Program-made: the position numbers and the translations under genes | Origin: an uncultured Mailhella sp. | Lineage (GTDB): Bacteria; Desulfobacterota; Desulfovibrionia; Desulfovibrionales; Desulfovibrionaceae | Assembly: GCA_944324625.1 (NCBI GenBank) | Contig: CALUWZ010000031.1 | Coordinates: 1 to 13,628, forward strand | Length of the DNA stretch: 13,628 nt | Direction of reading: 5' to 3' | Notes under the pieces: generated by a model | What the model was told of the DNA's origin: nothing | Seen by the model: the letters and a program-made list of their open reading frames with translations, nothing else | Database searches by the model: none | Part shown: positions 6,339-13,282 of the stretch, piece by piece | How the letters are laid out: each line of letters begins with the position of its first letter | Numbering within the stretch: position 1 is the first letter of the stretch

Positions 6339-6836
6339 ATGAGCCTTTGCCCCTGCGGTTCACAATTGGAAGATAAAGACTGCTGTCTGCCCATTCTTGA
6401 AGGCACCAAAAAAGCTCCCACAGCAGAAGCTTTGATGCGTGCGAGATATACTGCTCATGTAATGAAAAAATATGACTTTCTGGTGGAAAGCGCCCACCCT
6501 GAATTCCGTGATGATGTAAATCCTGCGGAAATTGAAGAGTGGTCATCTCTTATGGATTGGAAATCTTTGGAAATTCTCGATACCAAAGACGGCCTTGAAA
6601 GTGACGAAACCGGTGAAGTAAGTTTCTGCGCTCATTATACCGTGCGTGATTTTCCTCAGGAACTTCGCGAGGATGCATTTTTCCGCAAAGAAGGCGATAC
6701 ATGGTATTATGTTGACGGCACTGTGCACGGCAAAGAGCCGGTGCGCCGTGAAAGCCCGAAAATCGGAAGAAACGATCCCTGTCCCTGCGGAAGCGGCAAA
6801 AAATACAAGAAATGCTGTGCAAAAAAAGAAGCATAA
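6339..6836 (+). CDS. ychJ: YchJ-like protein with two SEC-C zinc motifs
   Basis: The 165-residue product matches the YchJ (UPF0225) layout. An N-terminal SEC-C-like motif MSLCPCGS...CC (C4, C6, C15, C16) is followed by a central NTF2-like domain (about 25-135) with [20 protein letters not shown] and [11 protein letters not shown]-terminal SEC-C motif [18 protein letters not shown] (C148, C150, C159, C160) ends the protein. SEC-C motifs bind zinc, and the C-terminal one resembles the SecB- and ribosome-contacting tail of SecA, but YchJ has no settled function. The start is the ATG at 6339 after GGAGGA; the frame is open further upstream only from a TTG at 6285 without a ribosome site. A possible -35 (TTGTCA, 6285) suggests its own promoter. 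Terminator follows the stop. Confidence 0.88.
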   Translation: MSLCPCGSQLEDKDCCLPILEGTKKAPTAEALMRARYTAHVMKKYDFLVESAHPEFRDDVNPAEIEEWSSLMDWKSLEILDTKDGLESDETGEVSFCAHYTVRDFPQELREDAFFRKEGDTWYYVDGTVHGKEPVRRESPKIGRNDPCPCGSGKKYKKCCAKKEA

Positions 6837-6840
6837 TCCA

Positions 6841-6862
6841 AAGCCCCCTGCGGGCTTTTTTC
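6841..6862 (+). terminator. Intrinsic terminator after ychJ
   Basis: AAGCCC (6841-6846), loop CCTGC, GGGCTT (6852-6857) and a T-run form a compact terminator 4 nt after the ychJ stop. Confidence 0.8.
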
Positions 6863-6909
6863 TTTAATATTACTGCTTGCAAAAGCAAACAAAACAGCGT
6901 ACATTAAAG

Positions 6910-6915
6910 TATAAT
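6910..6915 (+). promoter_or_regulatory. -10 element for the CBS-ACT gene
   Basis: A perfect TATAAT would start RNA near 6922, just upstream of the ribosome site. This supports translation from 6945 rather than from the in-frame ATG at 6921. No good -35 is present at 16-18 bp. Confidence 0.5.
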
Positions 6916-6944
6916 ACAAAATGTTTCCCAAGGTGGAGGTTTAT

Positions 6945-7616
6945 ATGTTGATTCGCAATTGGATGACAAGTTCGGTAATCTCTGTAAAGGAAGATGCTTC
7001 CATGCTCAAGGTTTCCAAACTGATGAAAGAGCATGGCATCAAGCGTGTTCCCGTTGTTGATGATGAAAACAAGCTCATCGGCATTGTTTCAGACAGGGAT
7101 ATAAAAGAAGCCTCACCTTCAAAAGCGACAACTCTTGATATTCACGAACTTTCCTATCTTCTGTCCGAACTTAAAATTAAAGATATCATGACAAAGGACC
7201 CTGTTGCGGTAAGTCCGATGGACACCATTGAGCAGGTAGCCCTTATCATGCTTGAAAAGAAACTGACCGGCCTTCCCGTTGTTGACTGGGAACATAAGCT
7301 TGTGGGCATTATCACCGAAGCGGATATTTTTAAAATCTTTACGGAAATTTCCGGGGTGAAGCTTGGAGGCATTCAGTTTGCACTGGAACTTTCCGAAGAG
7401 CCGGGAACGCTTCCTCCCGTGCTTGACCTTATCAGGGAAAACGGCGGCAGGCTGATTTCCGTTCTGACCGGCGGTTATAAAAATGAAGGCACCATGCGTG
7501 ATGTATACATTCGCATACGTCCTATGGGCGAAGAAGAAGAAAAGAATCTTATTGAAAAGGTTAAAGCCAACTGCAAGGTGGTGTACTGGGCTGATGATAA
7601 AGTTCATCTTGTTTAG
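6945..7616 (+). CDS. CBS-pair and ACT domain protein (AcuB-like)
   Basis: This 223-residue soluble protein has no catalytic domain. CBS 1 spans about residues 1-57 (IRNWMTSSVISV...GIVSDRDIKEA) and CBS 2 about 80-135 (IKDIMTKDPVAVSP...GIITEADIFKIF). Paired CBS domains typically bind adenine nucleotides. Residues 142-215 look like an ACT or ACT-like ligand domain (FALELSEEPGTLPPVLDLIRENGGRLISVLT...VYIRI), the layout of AcuB-like proteins. A sensor or regulator of metabolism is likely, but the ligand and partner are unknown; no acu operon is nearby. The start ATG at 6945 follows GGTGGAGG at good spacing. It is monocistronic, flanked by a terminator and a -10 element. Confidence 0.88.
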   Translation: MLIRNWMTSSVISVKEDASMLKVSKLMKEHGIKRVPVVDDENKLIGIVSDRDIKEASPSKATTLDIHELSYLLSELKIKDIMTKDPVAVSPMDTIEQVALIMLEKKLTGLPVVDWEHKLVGIITEADIFKIFTEISGVKLGGIQFALELSEEPGTLPPVLDLIRENGGRLISVLTGGYKNEGTMRDVYIRIRPMGEEEEKNLIEKVKANCKVVYWADDKVHLV

Positions 7617-7620
7617 TTAC

Positions 7621-7668
7621 CTTTTGAAATTATTATGTTTTTTTATGCAAAAAATAAAAATTCAAAAG
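7621..7668 (+). terminator. AT-rich terminator-like hairpin after the CBS-ACT gene
   Basis: CTTTTGAA (7621-7628) pairs with TTCAAAAG (7661-7668), and an inner TTTTTT/AAAAAA stem lies at 7638-7654. The hairpin starts 5 nt after the stop but is AT-rich and lacks a following T-tract, so it may be weak or act mainly as a 3' stabiliser. Confidence 0.3.
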
Positions 7669-7727
7669 AAAATTAATGAAAAACTCTTTACAAATATAAT
7701 TTAAATGCGTACTATTAAATAAATGAA

Positions 7728-7745
7728 AGCCTTTCATGAAAGGCT
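7728..7745. repeat. Perfect 18-bp palindrome
   Basis: AGCCTTTCATGAAAGGCT is fully self-complementary (9-bp half-sites) and lies 162 bp upstream of dsrC. As RNA it gives a 7-bp stem with a CATG loop, but no T-tract follows, so an operator or processing site is as likely as a terminator. Confidence 0.6.
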
Positions 7746-7776
7746 GATGAGTCGAAATGAAAAAATAAAAAGCTTG

Positions 7777-7802
7777 CTTTTTGTACAAAAATGTGCAAAA
7801 AG
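7777..7802 (+). other. 10-bp hairpin in the dsrC upstream region
   Basis: CTTTTTGTAC (7777-7786) pairs with GTGCAAAAAG (7793-7802) including one G-U pair, around an AAAAAT loop. No T-tract follows. It is the second strong hairpin in the 290-bp gap before dsrC, which otherwise shows no gene. Confidence 0.4.
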
Positions 7803-7906
7803 AAAGAAAGGATAAAATCCTGTTCGATTCAAATATTTGACATTGTTTTGGCTTGCACAGGCCGAAACGAAAACTCTATGTCCATATTGTCCAAGGAGGA
7901 CCTCAC

Positions 7907-8224
7907 ATGGCTGAAGTAACCTACAAAGGCAAAACCTTTGAAGTTGACGAAGACGGTTTCCTTCTTCGCTTTGACGACTGGTGCCCAGAATGGTTGGAGT
8001 ATGTAAAAGACTCTGAAGGCATCACAGAACTCAACGAAGATCACCAAAAAATTCTTGACTTCCTTCAAGACTACTACCGTAAAAACGGTATTGCACCGAT
8101 GGTTCGTATTCTTTCCAAGAACACCGGTTACAAATTGAAAGAAGTTTACGAATTGTTCCCATCCGGTCCCGGTAAAGGAGCTTGCAAAATGGCAGGTCTT
8201 CCTAAACCTACCGGCTGCGTATAA
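7907..8224 (+). CDS. dsrC: DsrC, sulfur-carrier substrate of dissimilatory sulfite reductase
   Basis: DsrC carries sulfite-derived sulfur from DsrAB as a trisulfide to the membrane DsrMKJOP complex. The 105-residue product has the DsrC/TusE fold signature (EVDEDGFLLRFDDWCPEWLEYVK, HQKILDFLQDYY, GIAPMVRILSKNTG). It ends with the flexible arm GACKMAGLPKPTGCV, where C93 and the penultimate C104 are 11 positions apart. Both cysteines and the full length mark a true DsrC rather than a TusE-like relative. The ATG at 7907 follows AAGGAGGA; a further upstream in-frame ATG-like start at 7853 has no such site. Codon choice is strongly biased (CTT, TTC, GAA, GGT), as expected for an abundant protein. 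It is a single-gene unit with a strong terminator, apart from dsrAB, as is usual in sulfate or sulfite reducers. Confidence 0.97.
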   Translation: MAEVTYKGKTFEVDEDGFLLRFDDWCPEWLEYVKDSEGITELNEDHQKILDFLQDYYRKNGIAPMVRILSKNTGYKLKEVYELFPSGPGKGACKMAGLPKPTGCV

Positions 8225-8241
8225 TCGGAACGTATTTACGC

Positions 8242-8273
8242 AAGGCAGGACTTTTGGTCCTGCCTTTTTTTTT
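8242..8273 (+). terminator. Strong intrinsic terminator after dsrC
   Basis: AAGGCAGGAC (8242-8251), loop TTTTG and GTCCTGCCTT (8257-8266) form a perfect 10-bp stem running into nine T, 17 nt after the dsrC stop. Confidence 0.95.
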
Positions 8274-8274
8274 G

Positions 8275-8561
8275 AATTTGCCTTGAAGGATGCCGCAGTT
8301 TTATTCTGTTTCTTGATGGGGAATGTAAAATTATAAAACGGAAACTGCAGGTTCAGCCGCGCTGTCCATAACAGCAAAAAAATATTCGGTGTCTTATGCG
8401 GACGGGCTGAAGGCAAGCGCAAAGTTTTTTGATGCGGTTTCGGAAAATGCCTGTTTGCGCATGGCGGAAAAAAGGCTTTAAAAGCAATTTTGAAATGCCT
8501 TGACTTTGCTTTCAAAAAGTTTTTTCCCTAAATATAAAATAATCCTGCAATGCATAAATGT
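8275..8561. other. Intergenic stretch without a supported gene; possible gene remnant
   Basis: Nothing here meets the standard for a gene. One + strand frame is open for about 50 codons (8329-8481, ending AENACLRMAEKRL-like then TAA) with codon-like composition, but it has no start codon or ribosome site. It may be a decayed 3' end or chance. The final 80 bp are AT-rich and lead into the ompA promoter. Confidence 0.3.
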
Positions 8562-8589
8562 TTGACAAATTCTTAAATAAGCGTATTAT
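8562..8589 (+). promoter_or_regulatory. Strong sigma-70 promoter for the VWA-OmpA gene
   Basis: A perfect -35 TTGACA (8562-8567) and a TATTAT -10 (8584-8589) are separated by 16 bp. RNA would start near 8596, giving a leader of about 55 nt with a small AGTCT/AGACT hairpin and a GGAGG ribosome site. Confidence 0.75.
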
Positions 8590-8650
8590 CTTTATATAGG
8601 ACGGTAAGTCTTATTTCAGACTGGTCAATAAAGCCAAATGGAGGCTCAAA

Positions 8651-9634
8651 ATGAAATTTAAATCTTTAATTGCTGCATTTGCAATGGTTCTCGGTTTCAG
8701 CACCGCTGCATCTGCAAACGGCCTTGTCCGTACTGTTGACAGCTTCGATTACCTCGTGGACTATTCCGGTTCCATGATGATGACCGAGCAAGAAACAAAA
8801 ATGCCTAAAATGGAAGTTGCAAAAGCTGTTTTGAACAGAATTACCAACGCAATTCCTGATCTCGGCTACAAAGCAAGCATGCACACCCTCGCTCCTGCAA
8901 ATGAACTTGTAAGCTACGGTGACTTTGCTCCTGCACAAATGGAAGACGCTACCAACTCCCTTCAGTCCGACCTTGCCATTTTCGGCAGAAAAACACCTAT
9001 CGGCAACGGTATTGCAGGTTTTGCCCCCGCTTATGAACAAATGGCTCGTCCGACCGCCATTATTCTTGTAAGCGACGGCTTGAACAACGTAGGCATTGAA
9101 CCTGTTAAAGCTATTGTTGACAACAACATCGGCGCCTGCTTCCACATCATTTCTTTTGCTGATGAAGCAGAAGGTCAGGCAACTCTTGATGAAATCGCAA
9201 AACTCAACGACTGCACCGTTATGGTAAACGGCGTTGATCTTTATAAAGACGATGCTGCACTGAACGATTTCGTACAAAAAGTTTTCTATGCAGGCCTTGC
9301 CAATGATGCGCTTGTTCTCCGCGGCGTAAACTTTGCATTTGACTCTGCTGCTCTTACCGATGAAGCCAAAAACATCCTCGGTGACGTTGCAGTTCTTCTT
9401 AAAGAAGACGGCAATGCAGTTGTTCTTGAAGGCTGGACCGACAGCGTAGGTTCCGATGCATACAACAAAACCCTTTCTCAGCGCCGTGCAGAATCCGTAA
9501 AGGCATATCTTATCGAAGAAGGCCTTGCAGCTGACAAGCTCGAAGCCAAGGGTATGGGCAAATCCTTCAAGTATGACAACTCCAATGCTGACGGCCGTTA
9601 TTTGAACCGCCGTGTAGAAGTTGTCGTAAAATAA
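8651..9634 (+). CDS. Outer-membrane protein with VWA domain and C-terminal OmpA peptidoglycan-binding domain
   Basis: The 327-residue exported protein begins with a Sec signal peptide (MKFKSLIAAFAMVLGFSTAASA, cleavage after A22). Residues 30-210 form a von Willebrand A domain with a complete MIDAS metal site: D37-x-S39-x-S41, T115 and S141-D142-G143. Residues 222-327 are an OmpA-like domain (VNFAFDSAALTDEAK, GWTDSVGS, LSQRRAESV); D264 and R279 correspond to the diaminopimelate-binding pair of OmpA. There is no beta-barrel, so it is likely periplasmic or lipid-independent and held on the cell wall, with the VWA domain binding an unknown partner. The two cysteines (C163, C188) could form a disulfide. 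The strong promoter and biased codons suggest high expression. The ATG follows GGAGG. Confidence 0.9.
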   Translation: MKFKSLIAAFAMVLGFSTAASANGLVRTVDSFDYLVDYSGSMMMTEQETKMPKMEVAKAVLNRITNAIPDLGYKASMHTLAPANELVSYGDFAPAQMEDATNSLQSDLAIFGRKTPIGNGIAGFAPAYEQMARPTAIILVSDGLNNVGIEPVKAIVDNNIGACFHIISFADEAEGQATLDEIAKLNDCTVMVNGVDLYKDDAALNDFVQKVFYAGLANDALVLRGVNFAFDSAALTDEAKNILGDVAVLLKEDGNAVVLEGWTDSVGSDAYNKTLSQRRAESVKAYLIEEGLAADKLEAKGMGKSFKYDNSNADGRYLNRRVEVVVK

Positions 9635-9662
9635 TCATTGCGATGATTAAATAATTTTTATG

Positions 9663-9699
9663 CAAAGGCTATTTATTAACTATTAATAAATAGCCTTTG
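9663..9699 (+). terminator. Long hairpin after the VWA-OmpA gene
   Basis: CAAAGGCTATTTATTA (9663-9678) pairs perfectly with its complement at 9684-9699 around the loop ACTAT. The 16-bp stem lacks a strong T-tract, so it may terminate poorly or stabilise the 3' end. Confidence 0.6.
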
Positions 9700-9755
9700 T
9701 CCGATTAAAGATACTGACACCTGTTGGTGATATGTTTTATCGGAGAGAAATTGAA

Positions 9756-10241
9756 ATGAAAAAAATTCTTAGTGTATTGGTTTTGTCCTTGTCCCTGACA
9801 GCTTGCAACTCCGCAAAAGAAGAAAATGTTGCGGTTAAAACTGAAACTGAGTCCGCGCCCAAGCTCGCGGTAAAAAAAGAAGCACAAGAATTATCCGCTC
9901 AGGAAAAAGCCGTATATGAAGCATTGGCGACTTTTGCCCGCAGTCATATCAAAAAAAGCAACAATAATATTATTCCCAATAAACGCGCCCCAAAAGTTGA
10001 AAAGAAAAATAATATGTATGTGGCCAGTTATGTGGAATTTGATCCTGACAGCCTGAGCATGGAACTTATTCCCACCCCGCACAGACAGTATAAATATCTT
10101 GCAAAAATCAAATACCGCGAACGCCTTTTCCAAAGCAAGGCAGAAACCAAAAAGCTTGCTTTGAACGGTGATTTCAGTGTAGTCGGCAGCCGTTTCATTA
10201 CCGAAGTGCCGAGATACAAACAAGGTAAATGGTGTTATTAA
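9756..10241 (+). CDS. Putative lipoprotein of unknown function
   Basis: I do not recognise the family. The 161-residue product starts with a lipoprotein signal, MKKILSVLVLSLSLTAC, with lipobox L14-T15-A16-C17; Asn at +2 suggests release to the outer membrane. Residues 18-55 are a charged Lys/Glu/Ala linker and are likely disordered. From about residue 58 a compact domain follows (ALATFARSHIKKS, YVASYVEFDPDSLSMELIP, YKYLAKIKYRERLF) with alternating strands. It ends in a Lys-rich stretch and WCY. The ATG at 9756 is preferred over the in-frame one at 9732 because GGAGAG precedes it and the signal peptide begins there. It lies 121 bp after the VWA-OmpA gene, both being envelope proteins, and ends at its own terminator. 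Confidence 0.72.
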   Translation: MKKILSVLVLSLSLTACNSAKEENVAVKTETESAPKLAVKKEAQELSAQEKAVYEALATFARSHIKKSNNNIIPNKRAPKVEKKNNMYVASYVEFDPDSLSMELIPTPHRQYKYLAKIKYRERLFQSKAETKKLALNGDFSVVGSRFITEVPRYKQGKWCY

Positions 10242-10267
10242 AAAAAGAGGCTTGCGCCTCTTTTTTT
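10241..10267 (+). terminator. Intrinsic terminator between lipoprotein and wcbI-like genes
   Basis: GAGGC (10247-10251), loop TTGC, GCCTC (10256-10260), extended by AAAAAA/TTTTTT, forms a strong terminator. The next start codon is only 17 nt beyond it, so the next gene depends on read-through or a promoter inside the lipoprotein gene. Confidence 0.88.
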
Positions 10268-10283
10268 GTAAACGGAGAAAACA

Positions 10284-11132
10284 ATGCAGCAGTGTATTAT
10301 TTCGGCCAATTGTCAGGGCATACCGCTTATAAGGCAGATGGGTAAATTTTTGCCGTTTATTAAAAATTATTGCGTTGAATATTATATCAATTTTAAAAAA
10401 GAGATAATTCCCTTACATAAATTGGCAGACTGCGATCTTTTGATTTACCAGAAATTGGATGACAGCTGGGGAGAATTGTCAGAAAAATATCTTTTGGAAC
10501 ACGTTAATCCAAAAGCGCTTACTGTCTGCATGCCAAATATTGCCAATAAAGCATTATGGCCTATTTCAAAAGGTACAGGCAATCTTAATAATCCGTACAA
10601 TGAAACCTATGTTGATGAACTCCTTGCACGAAATCTTTCTGTAGACGAAATTATTTATCTTGTGCGGAAAGTTGATTTTGCACGGCATTATGATTTGCAG
10701 GCTTTGTTTGAAGAATCAATGCGGCTGGAGCGTTCCAAAAAGTATGCGGGCTGTGAAGAAATTTGTGATTTTATAGAAGAAAATTTTTCAAAAGTTCGTC
10801 TTTTTTCCACGTATAACCATCCCTGCGGGGTATTGCTCAATAAGGCGGCACAGATTGTTTTGCGTGAAATCGGTTTTGACAATGTTCCTGAAAGGCTGAT
10901 TGAAAACATTGTATGCGAGGAAAATTATTATATGCCCGTTCATCCGTCCGTAGCACGGTTTTTTGGGCTGGACTTTATTGACGAAAATACAAAGTATCCT
11001 GTTTACGGCAATATGCTGACCTATTATGAATACATTAAAGGCTATGTCTATGCTAAGCGGAATAATGTGGAACTTGCGCCTTATTTTTTATGGGTTGCCG
11101 AACAGCAAAATAAAAATGCCGAAAAATCTTGA
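10284..11132 (+). CDS. WcbI-like polysaccharide biosynthesis family protein
   Basis: The 282-residue cytosolic-looking product has the features of WcbI-type proteins, a family linked to capsule modification and shown for its founding member to bind coenzyme A. Visible landmarks are the N-terminal strand-loop with ANCQG (9-12), the CDLLIYQKL strand (50-58), VCMPN (81-85), STYNHPCG (175-182) and MPVHPSVARFFGL (217-229). These residues line the active site in relatives, but a catalytic role here is inferred. No capsule or glycosyltransferase genes are near. The ATG follows CGGAG at 10274-10278. Its codons are more AT-rich than those of the flanking htpG and VWA-OmpA genes, which may reflect low expression or acquisition. 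It sits 54 bp upstream of htpG, whose promoter overlaps its stop. Confidence 0.68.
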   Translation: MQQCIISANCQGIPLIRQMGKFLPFIKNYCVEYYINFKKEIIPLHKLADCDLLIYQKLDDSWGELSEKYLLEHVNPKALTVCMPNIANKALWPISKGTGNLNNPYNETYVDELLARNLSVDEIIYLVRKVDFARHYDLQALFEESMRLERSKKYAGCEEICDFIEENFSKVRLFSTYNHPCGVLLNKAAQIVLREIGFDNVPERLIENIVCEENYYMPVHPSVARFFGLDFIDENTKYPVYGNMLTYYEYIKGYVYAKRNNVELAPYFLWVAEQQNKNAEKS

Positions 11133-11155
11133 CTGATTGCAAATGCTCCTTATTT
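11128..11155 (+). promoter_or_regulatory. Sigma-32-like heat-shock promoter for htpG
   Basis: CTTGACT (11128-11134), a 13-bp spacer and CCTTATTT (11148-11155) resemble the CTTGAAA / CCCCATNT pattern of sigma-32 (5 of 7 and 6 of 8). The -35 overlaps the stop codon of the upstream gene. A sigma-70 reading (TTGACT with TATTTA at 16 bp) is also possible. Confidence 0.5.
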
Positions 11156-11186
11156 ATTAATGGTATGAATGAATAAGGAGTTTATT

Positions 11187-13163
11187 ATGTCTTCCACCTA
11201 TAAATTTAAAGCAGAAACCCATAAGGTATTGAATATTCTCACGCATTCGCTGTATACGAACCGTGAGATTTTTTTGCGCGAACTGCTCTCCAATGCTTCC
11301 GATGCGCTGGATAAGCTGCGCTTTAAACAAAACAAAGGCGAGAGCGTGCTTTGTCCCGAACTTCCTTTGGAAATTAAAATTACAGCCGACAAAGAAGGCA
11401 ATGTGCTGACTGTTCAGGACAGCGGCATAGGCATGACCAGACAGGAAATGCAGGATAACCTCGGCATTATAGCCAAATCAGGTTCCGAAAAATTTCTGAA
11501 AGATATTGGCGATACGTCCTGCGACAGCAGCAAGCTCAATATCGACCCGTACGCCGAAGAGGAAATCGTGGAGCACAAAGACGGCGAAAATGCCGATGCT
11601 TCCCAGATTATCGGCCGTTTCGGCATTGGTTTTTATTCTGTGTTCATGGTTGCGGATAAAGTGGAAGTATATTCCGTGCCTGCCTGTGAAAGTGCCAAAG
11701 AAGAAGGCGATGCCAAGGCGTATGTCTGGACGTCAGCAGGAACCGACAGCTTCACCATTGCTCCCTTGGACGACGTTGCAGGCCTTTCCCGCGGAACCAT
11801 GATTAAAATTTATCTGAAGCAGGATGCCAAGGAATTTGCGGAAGAATACCGTCTTGAAAGCATTATCCGCCGCCATTCCAATTTCCTGCCTTTCCCCATT
11901 TTCCTGAACGGAAAACAGACCAATACAACGCCTGCGCTGTGGCGTGAACCGAAATTCAGCATCAAAAAAGAACAGTACGATGAATTTTATAAATTCCTCA
12001 CCTATGACAGCGAAAATCCCTTTGATGTCATTCACCTGTCCGTAGATGCTCCCGTACAGTTCAATGCGCTGCTGTTTATCCCGCAAAAAAGCGAAGATTA
12101 TTTTCTTGACCAAAAGGATGCATGGGGGCTGGATTTGTATGTCCGCCGCGTGCTGATTGACAAAAACAGACAGGAACTTCTGCCCAATTATTTTGCGTTT
12201 GTAAAAGGCGTGGTGGATACGGAAGACCTGCCTCTGAATATTTCCCGCGAAACCCTGCAGGAAAACATTGTTCTCAAGAAAATTTCCCAAACCATTGTGC
12301 GTCAGCTAATGACCCATTTTGAAAAAATGGCTGCGGCGGACAAGGAAAAATATAATGAATTTTGGAAAAAACACGGCAAATATTTCAAGTTTGCATTCAA
12401 TGATTTTGTTTACCGTGATCGTGTGGCTAAACTCATGCGTTTTGTTTCCTCTTCCTCTGACGAGCTTATCAGCCTTGAAGACTATGTAAGCCGCGCTAAG
12501 GCAGGCCAAAAGGAAATCTGGTATGTAAGCGCTTCTTCCAAGGAAGCCGCAAAGCTCAACCCGCACATGGAACGCTTTGCCCGCAAGGGGTTGGAAGTAT
12601 TGTTCCTTCTTGAGCCTGTGGAAGAAATCGCCTTGGAAAGCCTGCAGAAATTCAATGATTATACATTTAAAAATATTGAACAGGCAGATGCCCATGCTCT
12701 GGATTCCTTCCCCGATGTGGAAAAAAAGGAAGATGAACTGCCCAAGCTTTCCGAACTGGAACAGACGGAACTTGATCAAATGCTGGAACGCATGAAAGAA
12801 ATTCTGGGCGATAAAGTAAAAGATGTCAGACGCACGGACAGACTGACAGGCAGTCCTGCCTGCATGGCTTCCCAAGACGGTGTCAGCTCCACCATGGAAA
12901 AACTTATGCGTTCTTTCCAAAAAGACGACAGCATTCCGCAGAAAGTTCTGGAAATCAATCCCGACCATGCGCTTATCCGTTCCCTGCTTGCCATTTATAA
13001 GGATGACAGGCGTTCCGGGCTGTTTGAAGAAATGGTCTGGGGTATTTTCGACAATACCATATTGCTGGACGGCTATATGAACGATCCATTTGTTATGGCG
13101 CAAAGAAGCCTGAAGCTTATGGAAAAAGCAGGGCAATGGTATATGGACCTGCGTTCCAAATAA
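11187..13163 (+). CDS. htpG: Molecular chaperone HtpG (Hsp90)
   Basis: This 658-residue ATP-driven dimeric chaperone has all GHKL motifs: E32 and N36 in RELLSNASDALDKLR, D78 in VQDSGIGM, and the GRFGIGFYS glycine motif (143-151). The middle domain contains LPLNISRETLQ with R354, the arginine that contacts ATP in relatives, and the C-terminal dimerisation domain follows. Enterobacterial HtpG is about 624 residues; most of the excess is a segment of about 24 residues (roughly 111-136, DSSKLNIDPYAEEEIVEHKD core) in the ATP lid between KSGSEKFL and IIGRFG, rich in Asp and Glu. The ATG at 11187 follows AAGGAG; an ATG six codons upstream precedes that site and is rejected. Terminators follow. Confidence 0.97.
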   Translation: MSSTYKFKAETHKVLNILTHSLYTNREIFLRELLSNASDALDKLRFKQNKGESVLCPELPLEIKITADKEGNVLTVQDSGIGMTRQEMQDNLGIIAKSGSEKFLKDIGDTSCDSSKLNIDPYAEEEIVEHKDGENADASQIIGRFGIGFYSVFMVADKVEVYSVPACESAKEEGDAKAYVWTSAGTDSFTIAPLDDVAGLSRGTMIKIYLKQDAKEFAEEYRLESIIRRHSNFLPFPIFLNGKQTNTTPALWREPKFSIKKEQYDEFYKFLTYDSENPFDVIHLSVDAPVQFNALLFIPQKSEDYFLDQKDAWGLDLYVRRVLIDKNRQELLPNYFAFVKGVVDTEDLPLNISRETLQENIVLKKISQTIVRQLMTHFEKMAAADKEKYNEFWKKHGKYFKFAFNDFVYRDRVAKLMRFVSSSSDELISLEDYVSRAKAGQKEIWYVSASSKEAAKLNPHMERFARKGLEVLFLLEPVEEIALESLQKFNDYTFKNIEQADAHALDSFPDVEKKEDELPKLSELEQTELDQMLERMKEILGDKVKDVRRTDRLTGSPACMASQDGVSSTMEKLMRSFQKDDSIPQKVLEINPDHALIRSLLAIYKDDRRSGLFEEMVWGIFDNTILLDGYMNDPFVMAQRSLKLMEKAGQWYMDLRSK

Positions 13164-13215
13164 GCTGAAATCCTTTTGCCGTTTTGCGGCAGGGGATTTG
13201 CCTGTTTTGTATGAA

Positions 13216-13246
13216 AACTTCCTGTTTCGGCAGGAAGTTTTTTTTT
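13216..13246 (+). terminator. Intrinsic terminator after htpG
   Basis: AACTTCCTG (13216-13224), loop TTTCGG and CAGGAAGTT (13231-13239) form a 9-bp stem followed by a run of T to 13246. Confidence 0.93.
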
Positions 13247-13282
13247 GTTAACAGGGATAAAAACAGAAAGATTTAAATATTT

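Noticed and set aside
7744..7757. Hammerhead-ribozyme-like core, CTGATGA followed closely by GAAA after a hairpin
   Set aside because: Only GTC separates the two core boxes, so stem II is missing. No NUH cleavage site precedes stem I, and no partner for stem III is found upstream.
7837..7842. Perfect TTGACA as the dsrC -35 element
   Set aside because: No acceptable -10 lies 16-18 bp downstream, so it was not called as a promoter.
7829..8515. Long minus-strand open frame opposite dsrC (228 codons)
   Set aside because: It is the antisense shadow of a highly biased gene, has no ribosome site or recognisable domain, and runs through the strong dsrC terminator.
12306..13136. 276-codon minus-strand frame opposite htpG
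   Set aside because: It is a shadow of the htpG coding sequence with no start signals and no family features.
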